From DATBLQ01 sp036555325 (lineage in GTDB: Bacteria; Pseudomonadota; Alphaproteobacteria; Rhizobiales; Aestuariivirgaceae), in NCBI GenBank assembly GCA_036555325.1, contig DATBLQ010000046.1, positions 1-35,582 on the forward strand: a stretch of 35,582 bases of DNA, in the 5' to 3' direction. Positions 1 through 7,611 of the stretch are shown one piece after another. Position 1 is the stretch's first letter. Each line of letters starts with the position of its first letter. The translations under genes were made by a program, and so were the position numbers. Below the pieces are notes generated by a model. The model had not been told where the DNA came from and did no database searches. It was given only the letters and a program-made list of their open reading frames with translations.

Positions 1-171
1 ATAGACGCCCACTGTGTCGAGACCCGCCGAGCAGGTAACTGTCTCACCCGCGCCGGGAAACGCTTCACTGCAGGCTGCTGTGGTGGGCGACGATGCGAAC
101 GGGACGGCCACCGTCGTCGCGACAACGGCGGTCGAAAGCAACAGAACTCGCCTTACCCCCGACCGCCGCAT
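1..171 (-). CDS. Autotransporter-like secreted protein, N-terminal 57 residues (runs off left edge)
   Basis: The minus strand from an ATG at 171 is open to position 1, giving 57 residues with no stop. It begins with an arginine-rich n-region (MRRSGVRR), a hydrophobic stretch (VLLLSTAVVATTVAV) and small residues around SSPTTAA, so a Sec signal peptide is clear. The mature start contains two cysteines and ETVTCSAG, which resembles the opening of many alphaproteobacterial autotransporter passenger domains (the 'GxTVTCxGxxxxG' pattern). GGA lies 7 nt before the ATG. If the call is right, the rest of the gene, to the left of this window, should encode a beta-rich passenger and a C-terminal translocator barrel. 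The signal peptide is seen directly; the autotransporter identity is inferred from a short stretch. Confidence 0.6.
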   Translation of the reverse strand, partial: MRRSGVRRVLLLSTAVVATTVAVPFASSPTTAACSEAFPGAGETVTCSAGLDTVGVY

Positions 172-432
172 GCAACTTCCAGTACATGGGTTGTATATTG
201 GAATATAGAGTTGATTGTACTTTCATTTTCTACCTGATTTGGCAATATTTACGCGCAGCCAGCTTAAGTTGTATTTGGCTGGCTCGTCGTCGGATCAATC
301 TTGGCGGTCTAGGATTTCGACGCGTTTATGGGTGCGCCGTCATGATCGACATCTTGGGCCCTCTCGGTCGCGATAGAGAGGTTGATCAGCCACTGCTACT
401 GAAATGAGAGTGGAAGGCTTTCTCACGACCCG
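172..432. other. Intergenic region upstream of the autotransporter-like gene
   Basis: I see no convincing gene. About 190-260 is clearly more AT-rich than its surroundings and probably holds the promoter of the minus-strand gene starting at 171. A 7-bp inverted repeat, AGCCAGC (257-263) and GCTGGCT (278-284), and a 6-bp one around 361-380 (CCTCTC/GAGAGG) are present, with no known meaning. Plus-strand open frames here lack a ribosome-binding site and show no recognisable protein. Confidence 0.5.
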
Positions 433-477
433 CTCTGTCCCTCCCCTTTCCAAAGACCCAAGGGGAGGGAGACAGAG
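433..477 (-). terminator. Strong hairpin downstream of the small membrane protein gene
   Basis: Arms at 433-448 and 460-477 pair over 16 bp with a single 2-nt bulge (CTCTGT-CCCTCCCCTT against its complement). It starts 20 nt past the stop codon of the minus-strand gene at 498-740, the right place for a terminator. No U-tract follows on either strand, so it could instead be an mRNA 3' stabiliser. Confidence 0.5.
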
Positions 478-497
478 ATGTGTCGATGTCCGGAATG

Positions 498-740
498 TTA
501 CTGCTGTGTGGTCGTTCCGGTACCGGTAGCAGGCTGTTCAGTCGTCGTTGCAGGCTGCTCGGTGGTGGTCGCGGGTTGCTCGGTCGTTGCAGCCGGCTGC
601 TCGGTCGTTGCGGGAGCAGTTGCCATTTCGCGTTTTGCCAGACCGTACCAATCCGTCAGCAGACCGATGATGATGAGCACGATGATAACAACCCCGACCC
701 ATATCCAGACGTTTCGGTTCTGTGTAGTGGTGGTAGCCAT
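498..740 (-). CDS. Small single-helix membrane protein with ATTEQPA repeats
   Basis: This is an 80-residue protein of unknown function. After a polar N-terminus (MATTTTQNRN), residues 11-29 form one hydrophobic helix (VWIWVGVVIIVLIIIGLLT). A short basic and acidic linker (residues 34-39) follows, and then a low-complexity tail. The tail holds four copies of a 7-residue unit, ATTEQPA or TTTEQPA (about 44-71), encoded by near-identical 21-bp repeats, and ends in a Thr/Gly/Gln run. The start is well supported: AGGAGG lies 6 nt before the ATG. The Thr/Pro-rich tail is disordered and on one side of the membrane; I cannot tell which. A strong hairpin follows the gene. The repeat number may vary between strains because the DNA repeats are so similar. 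Existence is likely; no function is proposed. Confidence 0.75.
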   Translation of the reverse strand: MATTTTQNRNVWIWVGVVIIVLIIIGLLTDWYGLAKREMATAPATTEQPAATTEQPATTTEQPATTTEQPATGTGTTTQQ

Positions 741-794
741 TTAGTCCTCCTCGTCGCAAAATCCTAACAATGACGGTCCTTTTGGCGCACAGAA

Positions 795-810
795 CTATTG
801 AAATCAATAG
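795..810. promoter_or_regulatory. Palindromic operator-like site between divergent genes
   Basis: CTATTGA-AA-TCAATAG is a perfect 7-bp inverted repeat with a 2-nt centre. It lies between the divergent genes starting at 740 (minus) and 888 (plus). Its size and symmetry suit a dimeric repressor, but no regulator gene is adjacent, so a function is only inferred. A TAGAAT at 827-832 could be a -10 element for the rightward gene. Confidence 0.35.
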
Positions 811-887
811 CGCCCGAAAACCATGCTAGAATGCATGTAAGGCGGATTCCGGACCGGCCTGGCAGCGGTTATAGCGGAGTTCAAGCA

Positions 888-1223
888 ATGGCGGAACTTG
901 CATTCCTCGACGAATTCAGACTTTTCGACGGAAATTGTGTGCGTTTTCACGGCCACGATGGCAAAAACGAGGTGCTTTGCGGCGTCACGGCCGAGGCGCT
1001 GAAACGTTGCGATACGCTCATGCCGCGCACCGGCCTCATTCCCGCCGAAGAGTTTCTTGCCTCTTTCGAGCGCTTGTTGGTGGAAATCCATGCCGCCGCG
1101 CGGGTCAAACATGCCAGAGGGGAGTTCGAGCCCGATGGCGTTATTCGCGTTCTCGTTCACCGTCTCGACTTGCTTTCTCAACAGACTACCGGGCAGGCAC
1201 GCATCGCGGCTAGATCGACATAA
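888..1223 (+). CDS. DUF1488-like conserved hypothetical protein
   Basis: From the ATG at 888 this is a 111-residue soluble protein. The central pattern 'CVRFHGHDGKNEVLCGVTAEAL', followed by a helical segment with conserved-looking F..F and I..AA positions, resembles DUF1488, a short family of unknown function common in rhizobia and other proteobacteria. The frame is also open from 798, but the 888 start has GGAG 9 nt upstream. The 30 residues added by the earlier start are rich in arginine and proline and read like untranslated DNA. No transmembrane segment or signal peptide is seen. The assignment rests on pattern memory and has moderate certainty. Confidence 0.6.
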   Translation: MAELAFLDEFRLFDGNCVRFHGHDGKNEVLCGVTAEALKRCDTLMPRTGLIPAEEFLASFERLLVEIHAAARVKHARGEFEPDGVIRVLVHRLDLLSQQTTGQARIAARST

Positions 1224-1241
1224 CGCATCACTTATCCTCTC

Positions 1242-1559
1242 TCACTCTATCAGAAAGTACACGCCAACCGCCGCGATGGCGCCACCGAGGCTTCGTGTCA
1301 GCCTTCCTTCTTCAGTCTTTCCTGCAGTCACGCCGATACTGATCCCTACAAGATGAATCAAACCCGTCGCCACGACAAAACCCAGCACGAAGTAGGCAGG
1401 ATGGGCCGTTGCAGGCAACTCGGCACCGTGGGCGAATCCGTGAAACGCTGCGTACACGGCGATCAACACCAATGCGACCGGCGCCGCCAGCCACAGAGCG
1501 AGTGTAATAACAAGCCCAAGCGTCAAAATGGAAAGCGCAATGCCGAGTGGGGTCGGCAC
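1242..1559 (-). pseudogene. HupE/UreJ-family membrane protein remnant, N-terminal half missing
   Basis: About 105 residues, nearly all hydrophobic, match the C-terminal part of HupE/UreJ proteins, which are usually about 190-200 residues and are linked to nickel or cobalt uptake. The diagnostic segment is HGFAHGAELP, followed by two further membrane helices. The usual first half, with signal peptide and the metal-binding HPxxGxDHxxxM motif, is not present in any upstream frame. A TGA lies two codons before the GTG that opens the fragment. The frame itself is intact, so the protein may have been truncated by a deletion rather than decayed by frameshifts. No hydrogenase or urease genes are nearby. 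I infer a non-functional remnant; a short expressed membrane protein cannot be excluded. Confidence 0.65.
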
Positions 1560-1894
1560 CTTTCATAGATTCCGATTGGTTGTCAAATCAGCTGGCGCGT
1601 TTAGCGGTTCGACATTAGAACTGCCTATTGAAGGGTGAGCGGATCGAGCCGGCGAAGCGAGCAGGAGCAACCACCCGCTGCAATCTGAGGATAAAAATGG
1701 GCCTCAGCACTCCGAGACGATAAGCGCAGCTAACACCTGCCTCACCCGCCCTTTCCAAAAGTCTGATCCGTGAACCCGGATCGAACAGGCCCGCAAGCGG
1801 GTCAACCGCAGCCTCAGGAGGTCCGACCGAATCATCCTCGTTTAAGTCCAATCAATTGCTATATAGCGTACAGGACCTGGAGAATCGCTTCTGC
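1560..1894. other. Region between the HupE remnant and the helicase gene; no recognised gene
   Basis: A 78-codon minus-strand frame (1615-1851) has no recognisable motif and no good ribosome-binding site. Small inverted repeats are present: GATCCG/CGGATC at 1765-1782 and CCCGC/GCGGG at 1790-1801. I see no sequence here that restores the missing half of the HupE protein. The end of the region should hold the promoter for the helicase gene. Confidence 0.5.
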
Positions 1895-4246
1895 ATGGCC
1901 ACGAAACCCGTAGATCTTGGCGATTTCGAAGATGCTCCACCACCCGATTTCAGCCCGGGCGGCAATGTCGCGCGCGCAATGGCGGGGGCTGAGGCCACCT
2001 ATCTGAAGGGTCTCAATCCAGAACAGCGCGCCGCTGTGCAGACGCTCGACGGCCCGCTTCTCGTGCTTGCCGGTGCAGGTACCGGTAAAACCCGCGTCCT
2101 CACCACCAGGCTTGCCCACATTTTGGCAACTGGCAAAGCCTGGCCCGGCCAAGTCCTCGCCGTCACCTTCACCAACAAGGCCGCGCGCGAGATGAAAGAT
2201 CGCATCTCCCAACTGATCGGCGGCATCGTCGAGGGAATGACTTGGCTCGGAACTTTCCATTCGATTGGTGTAAAGATTCTTCGCCGTCACGCCGAGCTCG
2301 TAGGATTGAAGCCCGCTTTCACTATTCTCGACACCGACGATCAAATTCGCCTCCTGAAACAGATCATCGAGGCGCATGGCGTTGATGAGAAGCGCTGGCC
2401 GGCGCGTCAGCTCGCTGCCTACATAGACAGCTGGAAGAACCGCGGATTGCCGCCCGACAAGGTCCCCGCCGGCGAGAGTCACGGCTACGCCAACGGCAAG
2501 GGTCAGGCGATCTACGCCGAATATCAGGAGCGGCTGAAGATACTCAACAGCTGCGATTTCGGCGACTTGCTGCTGGAGTGCCTGCGGCTATTCCAGGAAA
2601 ATGCCGATGTGCTGGCACGTTTTCAGCGGCGTTTCAAATATATGCTGGTCGACGAATACCAAGACACCAACGTTGCGCAATATCTGTGGCTCAAGCTGTT
2701 GGCGCAGGGGCACCGCAATATCTGCTGCGTCGGCGACGACGACCAGTCGATCTACGGTTGGCGGGGGGCGGATGTGGACAATATCCTTCGTTTCGAACAC
2801 GATTTCCCCGGCGCCAAGATTATCAGGCTTGAGCGCAATTACCGCTCAACGCCGCACATTCTGGGTGGAGCTTCCGGTCTTATTGCCAAGAATGAAAGTC
2901 GGCTCGGCAAGACGCTGCGCACCGAAATCATTGAGGGAGAGAAAATTGTCGTTCGCGGCCATTGGGACAGCGATGAGGAAGCCCGCGCCATCGGCGATGA
3001 TGTAGAGGGCTTGCAGCGCAAAGGGCACCGCCTCAATGAAATGGCGATCCTCGTCAGAGCCTCCTTTCAGATGCGCGCGTTCGAGGACCGCTTTATCACT
3101 CTGGGCCTTCCCTATCGGGTGATCGGTGGTCCTCGCTTCTATGAACGTCAGGAAATCAGGGATGCGCTCGCCTATTTCAAGGTCGCCGTTTCACCCGACA
3201 ACGATCTGGCGTTCGAGCGTATTGTCAACACGCCGAAGCGTTCTATTGGCGATACAACGGTGAAGCGCATGCACCAGCATGCCCGCGCCAAAGGCACTTC
3301 GCTGCATCGTGCCGCCGCAGCGCTTGCCCTTTCCGATGAGCTGGCGGCCAGAACCCGCAACTCGCTCGTCACCCTGCTGCAGTCCTTTGCGCGCTGGCGG
3401 TCGCTTCTCGATACCCTGCCCCATACTGAGCTGGCGGAAATCATTCTCGACGAATCGGGCTATACGCAGATGTGGCAGAACGACCGCAGCCCTGAAGCGC
3501 AAGGCCGATTGGAGAATCTCAAGGAACTGGTTCGGTCGATGGCGGAGTTTGAAACCATGGCCGGCTTTCTCGAACATATCGCGCTAGTGATGGACACGGA
3601 TGCCGTCGAGGCAGATGATCGCATCAACATCATGACCTTGCATTCCGCCAAGGGGCTGGAATTCCGCACAGTCTTTCTGCCTGGCTGGGAAGAGGGTTTA
3701 TTCCCTCATCAGCGCTCGCTCGACGAGAAAGGCCGCGCCGGCCTCGAGGAAGAGCGCCGCCTTGCCTATGTCGGCGTAACCCGAGCCAAGGAGCTGGTCA
3801 AAATTTCCTTCGCGCAGAACCGACGGGCTCACTCTATGTGGCAGAATGCGCTGCCCTCACGTTTCATCGATGAACTGCCTGAAGATCACGTCGAGGTTGA
3901 GGCGATGTCCACGACCTATGGTGGCCATGGGCTCGGAACGTTCGGCGGCTCGCGCTTCGACGAGATGGCTCCGTTCGCAAACAGCTACGCAACACCTGGC
4001 TGGCGGCGAGCCAAACAGGCCTACGAGGAGGGTCGCGGCCTTCGCTCTTCCCCCCACATCATCGAAGGCGAGCTGGTCGCACGGGAGACCGAAAGCTCGG
4101 AGAACTTCGTGGCCGGTGACCGCATTTTCCATCAGAAGTTTGGCTATGGTCGCATCACTCGGATCGATGGCAACAAGCTCACGATCGACTTCGAGAAAGC
4201 AGGCGAGAAGCGTGTTCTCGACAGCTTTGTCGAGCGGGCACCGTGA
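1895..4246 (+). CDS. uvrD: UvrD/PcrA-type superfamily 1 DNA helicase
   Basis: This ATP-driven 3'-5' DNA helicase takes part in nucleotide excision repair, mismatch repair and removal of proteins from DNA. From the ATG at 1895 it has 783 residues, close to PcrA/UvrD length. Motifs in order: Q-motif region LNPEQRAAV, Walker A GAGTGKT (60-66), motif Ia TFTNKAA, motif II DEYQD (253-257), motif III GDDDQSIYGWRGA, motif IV ERNYRST, motif V HSAKGLEF, motif VI VGVTRAKE. The last 45 residues (GDRIFHQKFGYGRI...) match the Tudor-like C-terminal domain of PcrA/UvrD that contacts RNA polymerase. The frame extends to a TTG at 1856, but the ATG at 1895 has GGAGA 11 nt upstream. It converges on the exporter gene at 4290. 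Whether it is best named uvrD or pcrA cannot be settled from sequence. Confidence 0.95.
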   Translation: MATKPVDLGDFEDAPPPDFSPGGNVARAMAGAEATYLKGLNPEQRAAVQTLDGPLLVLAGAGTGKTRVLTTRLAHILATGKAWPGQVLAVTFTNKAAREMKDRISQLIGGIVEGMTWLGTFHSIGVKILRRHAELVGLKPAFTILDTDDQIRLLKQIIEAHGVDEKRWPARQLAAYIDSWKNRGLPPDKVPAGESHGYANGKGQAIYAEYQERLKILNSCDFGDLLLECLRLFQENADVLARFQRRFKYMLVDEYQDTNVAQYLWLKLLAQGHRNICCVGDDDQSIYGWRGADVDNILRFEHDFPGAKIIRLERNYRSTPHILGGASGLIAKNESRLGKTLRTEIIEGEKIVVRGHWDSDEEARAIGDDVEGLQRKGHRLNEMAILVRASFQMRAFEDRFITLGLPYRVIGGPRFYERQEIRDALAYFKVAVSPDNDLAFERIVNTPKRSIGDTTVKRMHQHARAKGTSLHRAAAALALSDELAARTRNSLVTLLQSFARWRSLLDTLPHTELAEIILDESGYTQMWQNDRSPEAQGRLENLKELVRSMAEFETMAGFLEHIALVMDTDAVEADDRINIMTLHSAKGLEFRTVFLPGWEEGLFPHQRSLDEKGRAGLEEERRLAYVGVTRAKELVKISFAQNRRAHSMWQNALPSRFIDELPEDHVEVEAMSTTYGGHGLGTFGGSRFDEMAPFANSYATPGWRRAKQAYEEGRGLRSSPHIIEGELVARETESSENFVAGDRIFHQKFGYGRITRIDGNKLTIDFEKAGEKRVLDSFVERAP

Positions 4247-4289
4247 CCGGAACACGTGATCTGCCCCATCGCCGCCCGCAATACTTATC

Positions 4290-5702
4290 TTACTGCGCCG
4301 GCGCCTCCTGTCGCCTGGCGGGCGTGTGTCCGGAAAGCGAATACCCAGCCTGCGGCGAAAGTCGCCAGTGCAGGAACCCGCCCATCGCCGCGATCACCGC
4401 CACCACTAGAAACCCCATTCTTATGTCCTCAGCCGTCAGCATGGCGCGACCATTGATTTCCATAGCCGCTTCCATCGCAAAGGCGGCAACCGCCACACCC
4501 AGCGACAGCGACAATTGTTGTGCTACGTTGGAGAGCGTTGAGGCTCGGCTGATCGACGCTTCGGGCACATCGGCATAAGCAAGAGCATTGACACTGGTGA
4601 ACTGCAGTGAGCGGAAAAAACCACCCGCCACGAAAAGCATGAACATCAGCCAATGCGGCGTTTGCGGGGTAAACACGGCATTGAGCGCAATAAACGCCGA
4701 ACCAAGCAACGTGTTGTAGATCAGCACACTCCGAAAACCAAAGCGGCGTAGCACGCGTCCTGCGACAAGTTTCATGCTCAGCGCACCGATGGCCGCCGCA
4801 AAGGTAAGCAGTCCCGTCTGAAACGGATCCAGACCAAAGCCGACCTGTAACAGCAGCGGCAAAAGAAACGGAATTGCGCCGACGCCAATCCTGAACAGGC
4901 TGCCCCCCACCACGCTCGTGCGGAAGGTTTCCAGGCGCAGTAGCCGAAGGTCCAGGATCGCGGCGGGCGTTCTACGCGCATGAAGCACATAGGCAACGAG
5001 CAAAACCGCTCCCGCCGCAATCAGAAGCGGAGCAACTGTTGGTGGGAACAGGCTGCGCGAAAGTGTCGTCAGGCCAAAGATCGTCGATGCCAGACCAAGC
5101 CCAGACAGGATGAAGCCGATGACATCGAGTGGTGGTGTCAGCGATGCTTTGAGAACCGGCATGAAGCGGTTAGCAAGCAACATTCCCAAAATCCCGAAAG
5201 GAACGTTGATCCAGAATATCCAGCGCCAATGAAAATAGGTGGTGATGAACCCCCCGACCGGCGGACCAATTAGGGGCCCGATCAGTGCCGGCACGGTCAA
5301 GAATGCCATCGCTCCCAGGAGCTCCGCTTTGGGAACGAGCCGTAGCATGATAATGCGCCCCACCGGCACCATCAGCGCACCCCCCAGGCCCTGCACGGCT
5401 CTCGCCGCCACGAGACCTTCGAGCGTTTGCGAGAATCCGCAGCCAATCGACGCTAAAGTGAAGATCGCAATTGCGAGGCGGAAGATCGTTCGTGCCCCAT
5501 AGCGGTCCGCCAGCCAGCCGCTGATTGGTATGAATATGGCAAGACTCAACAGATAGGTCGTGAAAGCCAGCTTGAGGATTACTGGGTCCTCCCCCATGTC
5601 GGCCGCAATCGCCGGCAGCGATGTCGCGATAACAGTCGAATCGAGATTCTCCATGAACAGGGCTGAAGCTACGACCAGCGGAATGAGTCGCTCCTGCCGC
5701 AT
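4290..5702 (-). CDS. MFS drug:proton antiporter, DHA2 (EmrB/QacA) type
   Basis: This 470-residue integral membrane protein has about 14 hydrophobic helices, as in the DHA2 subfamily. Helix 1 carries LDSTVIATSLPAIA, matching the DHA2 signature (LDxTIVNVALP). The loop after helix 2 carries motif A (GWLADRYGAR). A motif C-like glycine- and proline-rich helix (PALIGPLIGPPVGG) marks an antiporter. The likely role is proton-driven export of small toxic compounds; the substrate is unknown. The ATG is 4 nt after the PPK2 stop codon, so the two genes are almost certainly co-transcribed and perhaps translationally coupled. I see no functional reason for that pairing. No TolC/EmrA-type partner is adjacent. 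Confidence 0.88.
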   Translation of the reverse strand: MRQERLIPLVVASALFMENLDSTVIATSLPAIAADMGEDPVILKLAFTTYLLSLAIFIPISGWLADRYGARTIFRLAIAIFTLASIGCGFSQTLEGLVAARAVQGLGGALMVPVGRIIMLRLVPKAELLGAMAFLTVPALIGPLIGPPVGGFITTYFHWRWIFWINVPFGILGMLLANRFMPVLKASLTPPLDVIGFILSGLGLASTIFGLTTLSRSLFPPTVAPLLIAAGAVLLVAYVLHARRTPAAILDLRLLRLETFRTSVVGGSLFRIGVGAIPFLLPLLLQVGFGLDPFQTGLLTFAAAIGALSMKLVAGRVLRRFGFRSVLIYNTLLGSAFIALNAVFTPQTPHWLMFMLFVAGGFFRSLQFTSVNALAYADVPEASISRASTLSNVAQQLSLSLGVAVAAFAMEAAMEINGRAMLTAEDIRMGFLVVAVIAAMGGFLHWRLSPQAGYSLSGHTPARRQEAPAQ

Positions 5703-5706
5703 GCCG

Positions 5707-6528
5707 CTAGTCTATCTTTACTTGCGCAGCCTGCCCCGTAAGCCTTGGATACTGCGGATTCATCTCCTCGAGTTTGTCTCGCACGATCTCTGAGATCGCC
5801 CAGTTCCTCAACCAATTGTCATCCGCGGGAATCACGTGCCAGGGAGCCCAGGGCGTGGAGCACCTCTCCAGCATGATCTCGTATGCAGCGTGATACGCAT
5901 CCCACAGCTTGCGATCCTCGAGGTCTGCTGGATTGAATTTCCACTGTTTCTTCGGGTTGGCCAGTCGTTCAAGCAAACGTTTCTTCTGTTCCTCTTTTGA
6001 AATATGCAGCATAAATTTCACAATGGACGTGCCGTTGGCGTGCAAATGCTTTTCGAATTGATTTATCTGTTCATACCGTTCTTCGATCAACTCGGTTGGA
6101 GCAAGTTTCTTGACCTTCACCACAAGCACGTCCTCGTAGTGCGATCGGTTGAATATTCCGATCAGTCCCTTTGCCGGCACAGCCTTGTGAACCCTCCAAA
6201 GAAAATCGTGAGCCAGTTCTTCAGCGCTCGGCACTCGGAAAGAGGTCACATGTACCCCTAAGGGCCCTGCCGTGTTGAACACTGAGCGGATTGTGCCATC
6301 CTTCCCGCTGGTATCAGTGCCCTGCAAGACCACGAGAAGTACCCGTTTGTTTTCGGCAAAAAGGCGGTCTTGCAGCTCATCGATAGCCACTGCGTTCGCT
6401 TTTGTGCGCTGCTTGGCCGTTTCCTTGTCGAGCGCAGGTTGGGGTCGTGGATCGATATCGCGTAAGCGCAACTTTGCGCCCGGCTTTATGGTAATTGCCA
6501 CACGGGGCCTATTCTGCTTGTCGGTCAT
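5707..6528 (-). CDS. ppk2: Polyphosphate kinase 2 family (polyphosphate:nucleotide phosphotransferase)
   Basis: This 273-residue soluble enzyme transfers phosphate between polyphosphate and nucleotides. The P-loop-like motif GTDTSGKDGT is at 70-79. FRVPSAEELAHDFLWRVH (97-114) and IGIFNRSHYEDV (123-134) are hallmarks of the PPK2 family, and the spacing and wording fit class III enzymes, which can phosphorylate both AMP and ADP. The C-terminal part has the KKRLLERL and WKFNPADLEDRKLWDAY lid-helix segments. The start has AAGAG about 6 nt upstream. Its promoter must lie in the 51-bp gap shared with prmA on the other strand. Class assignment is by motif recall, without biochemical evidence. Confidence 0.9.
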   Translation of the reverse strand: MTDKQNRPRVAITIKPGAKLRLRDIDPRPQPALDKETAKQRTKANAVAIDELQDRLFAENKRVLLVVLQGTDTSGKDGTIRSVFNTAGPLGVHVTSFRVPSAEELAHDFLWRVHKAVPAKGLIGIFNRSHYEDVLVVKVKKLAPTELIEERYEQINQFEKHLHANGTSIVKFMLHISKEEQKKRLLERLANPKKQWKFNPADLEDRKLWDAYHAAYEIMLERCSTPWAPWHVIPADDNWLRNWAISEIVRDKLEEMNPQYPRLTGQAAQVKID

Positions 6529-6579
6529 GATGCTCTTTCATAGTCGCAACAATCCCTATATTGACGCGTAGGATTTCAA

Positions 6580-7611
6580 ATGACCAACTATTGCCTGTCG
6601 ATCGGATTCGCCACGCGCCAGCTGGCGGAAGATTATACCCATGAGCTGGAAAACCTCGCGCATCCCTCCCTCCAGGCCTTGAGTATTTTCGAATGCGCTC
6701 CGAATGGGCTTCGCTGGCAAATCGACGCCTATTATCCGACCGTCGACGACGCAACCCGTTCGGCGACTGTCGCCATCTCCTATGGCATCGCGCTGGATGA
6801 CCTTGCGATATCTGCTGTGGAGCAAACAAACTGGGTCAGGCAGTCGCTCGACAGCCTGCAGCCGGTCCAGGTGGGACGATTTTTCATCCACGGCAGTCAC
6901 CATCGAATGAGGAAGCCTGCGAACGCCATTGGCCTTGAAATAGAGGCCGGCACCGCGTTTGGTACAGGCCATCATGGCACGACGCGCGGCTGTCTTCTCG
7001 CCCTCCAGCATCTCCTGCGAAGCTGGAAGCCTCATCGCATAGTGGACGTCGGCTGCGGCAGCGGGATCCTTGCCATTGCCGCTGCGCGAGCAACCCGCCG
7101 TGCGGTTATGGCAGGAGACATCGATCCGGAAGCGGTGCGTGTGACGAGAATCAATGCGCGCAAGAATTGCGTCAATCTCAAGGTAATGCGTGCCGACGGA
7201 GTTGATCATCGCGCGATCAAGATCAATGGTCCTTACGATTTGGTGATGGCGAACATTCTGGCAAGTCCCCTTGCCGCAGTAGCCTCGGATTTCGCTCACA
7301 TAGTCGGGGACCACGGCTATCTGATTCTTTCGGGTTTGCTATGGGGTCAACGACAATGGATTGAACGCGTCTATCGTCAATTCGGTTTCGTTCCGCTGCT
7401 GCGCCTGCAAGTCGAAGGATGGGCCACCTTGGTGCTGTGCCGCCGCTCAATGGCAAAGTGCCCATCGCATTCACGATGGGCACTGTCCAGCAACCGCCAT
7501 GGTTACACGTTGGGGAATCACCGGCTTTTCGATCCCCAAACGAGGCAGCGAATGTCGCTCCGTGCAACGCCGATGTCCTCAAGAACCCGATCATCCAAAG
7601 CCTGGAGCTGA
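6580..7611 (+). CDS. prmA: Ribosomal protein L11 methyltransferase with abnormal C-terminal extension
   Basis: PrmA uses S-adenosylmethionine to methylate ribosomal protein L11. The SAM site is seen as IVDVGCGSG (154-162), the acidic loop GDIDPEA (189-195), and the PrmA-specific MANILASPL (233-241). The family normally ends with a beta-strand like WATLVLCRR (281-289). Here the frame does not stop but runs 54 residues further. It crosses a hairpin at 7457-7484 and then 94 nt of the DUF1127 gene read antisense. Codon 290 is TCA (7447-7449), one base from TGA, so loss of the normal stop is the simplest explanation; a sequencing error is the alternative. The extension is basic and Ser/Arg-rich with no domain. 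The start has AGGA 7 nt upstream. Confidence 0.9.
   Translation: MTNYCLSIGFATRQLAEDYTHELENLAHPSLQALSIFECAPNGLRWQIDAYYPTVDDATRSATVAISYGIALDDLAISAVEQTNWVRQSLDSLQPVQVGRFFIHGSHHRMRKPANAIGLEIEAGTAFGTGHHGTTRGCLLALQHLLRSWKPHRIVDVGCGSGILAIAAARATRRAVMAGDIDPEAVRVTRINARKNCVNLKVMRADGVDHRAIKINGPYDLVMANILASPLAAVASDFAHIVGDHGYLILSGLLWGQRQWIERVYRQFGFVPLLRLQVEGWATLVLCRRSMAKCPSHSRWALSSNRHGYTLGNHRLFDPQTRQRMSLRATPMSSRTRSSKAWS
7457..7484 (-). terminator. Perfect hairpin between convergent prmA and DUF1127 genes
   Basis: An 11-bp perfect stem (AGTGCCCATCG / CGATGGGCACT) encloses a 6-nt loop. On the minus strand it is followed by TTTGCC, so it probably ends the DUF1127 transcript (stop codon at 7518). It may also have ended prmA before the prmA reading frame extended through it. 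Confidence 0.6.

Noticed and set aside
530..615. Short regularly spaced repeats, considered as a CRISPR array
   Set aside because: The units are 21 bp, contiguous, in frame and have no spacers. They encode a protein repeat.
478..744. Plus-strand frame with VAGCSVV repeats
   Set aside because: It is the reverse reading of the ATTEQPA repeats. Only the minus strand has a good ribosome-binding site and a clear membrane helix.
1765..1801. Two small hairpins, considered as part of a tRNA
   Set aside because: No acceptor stem pairing, no T-loop GTTCGA at the right place and no CCA end.
6556..7314. A 252-codon minus-strand open frame
   Set aside because: It is antisense to prmA, whose SAM-binding and NILASPL motifs fix the coding strand.
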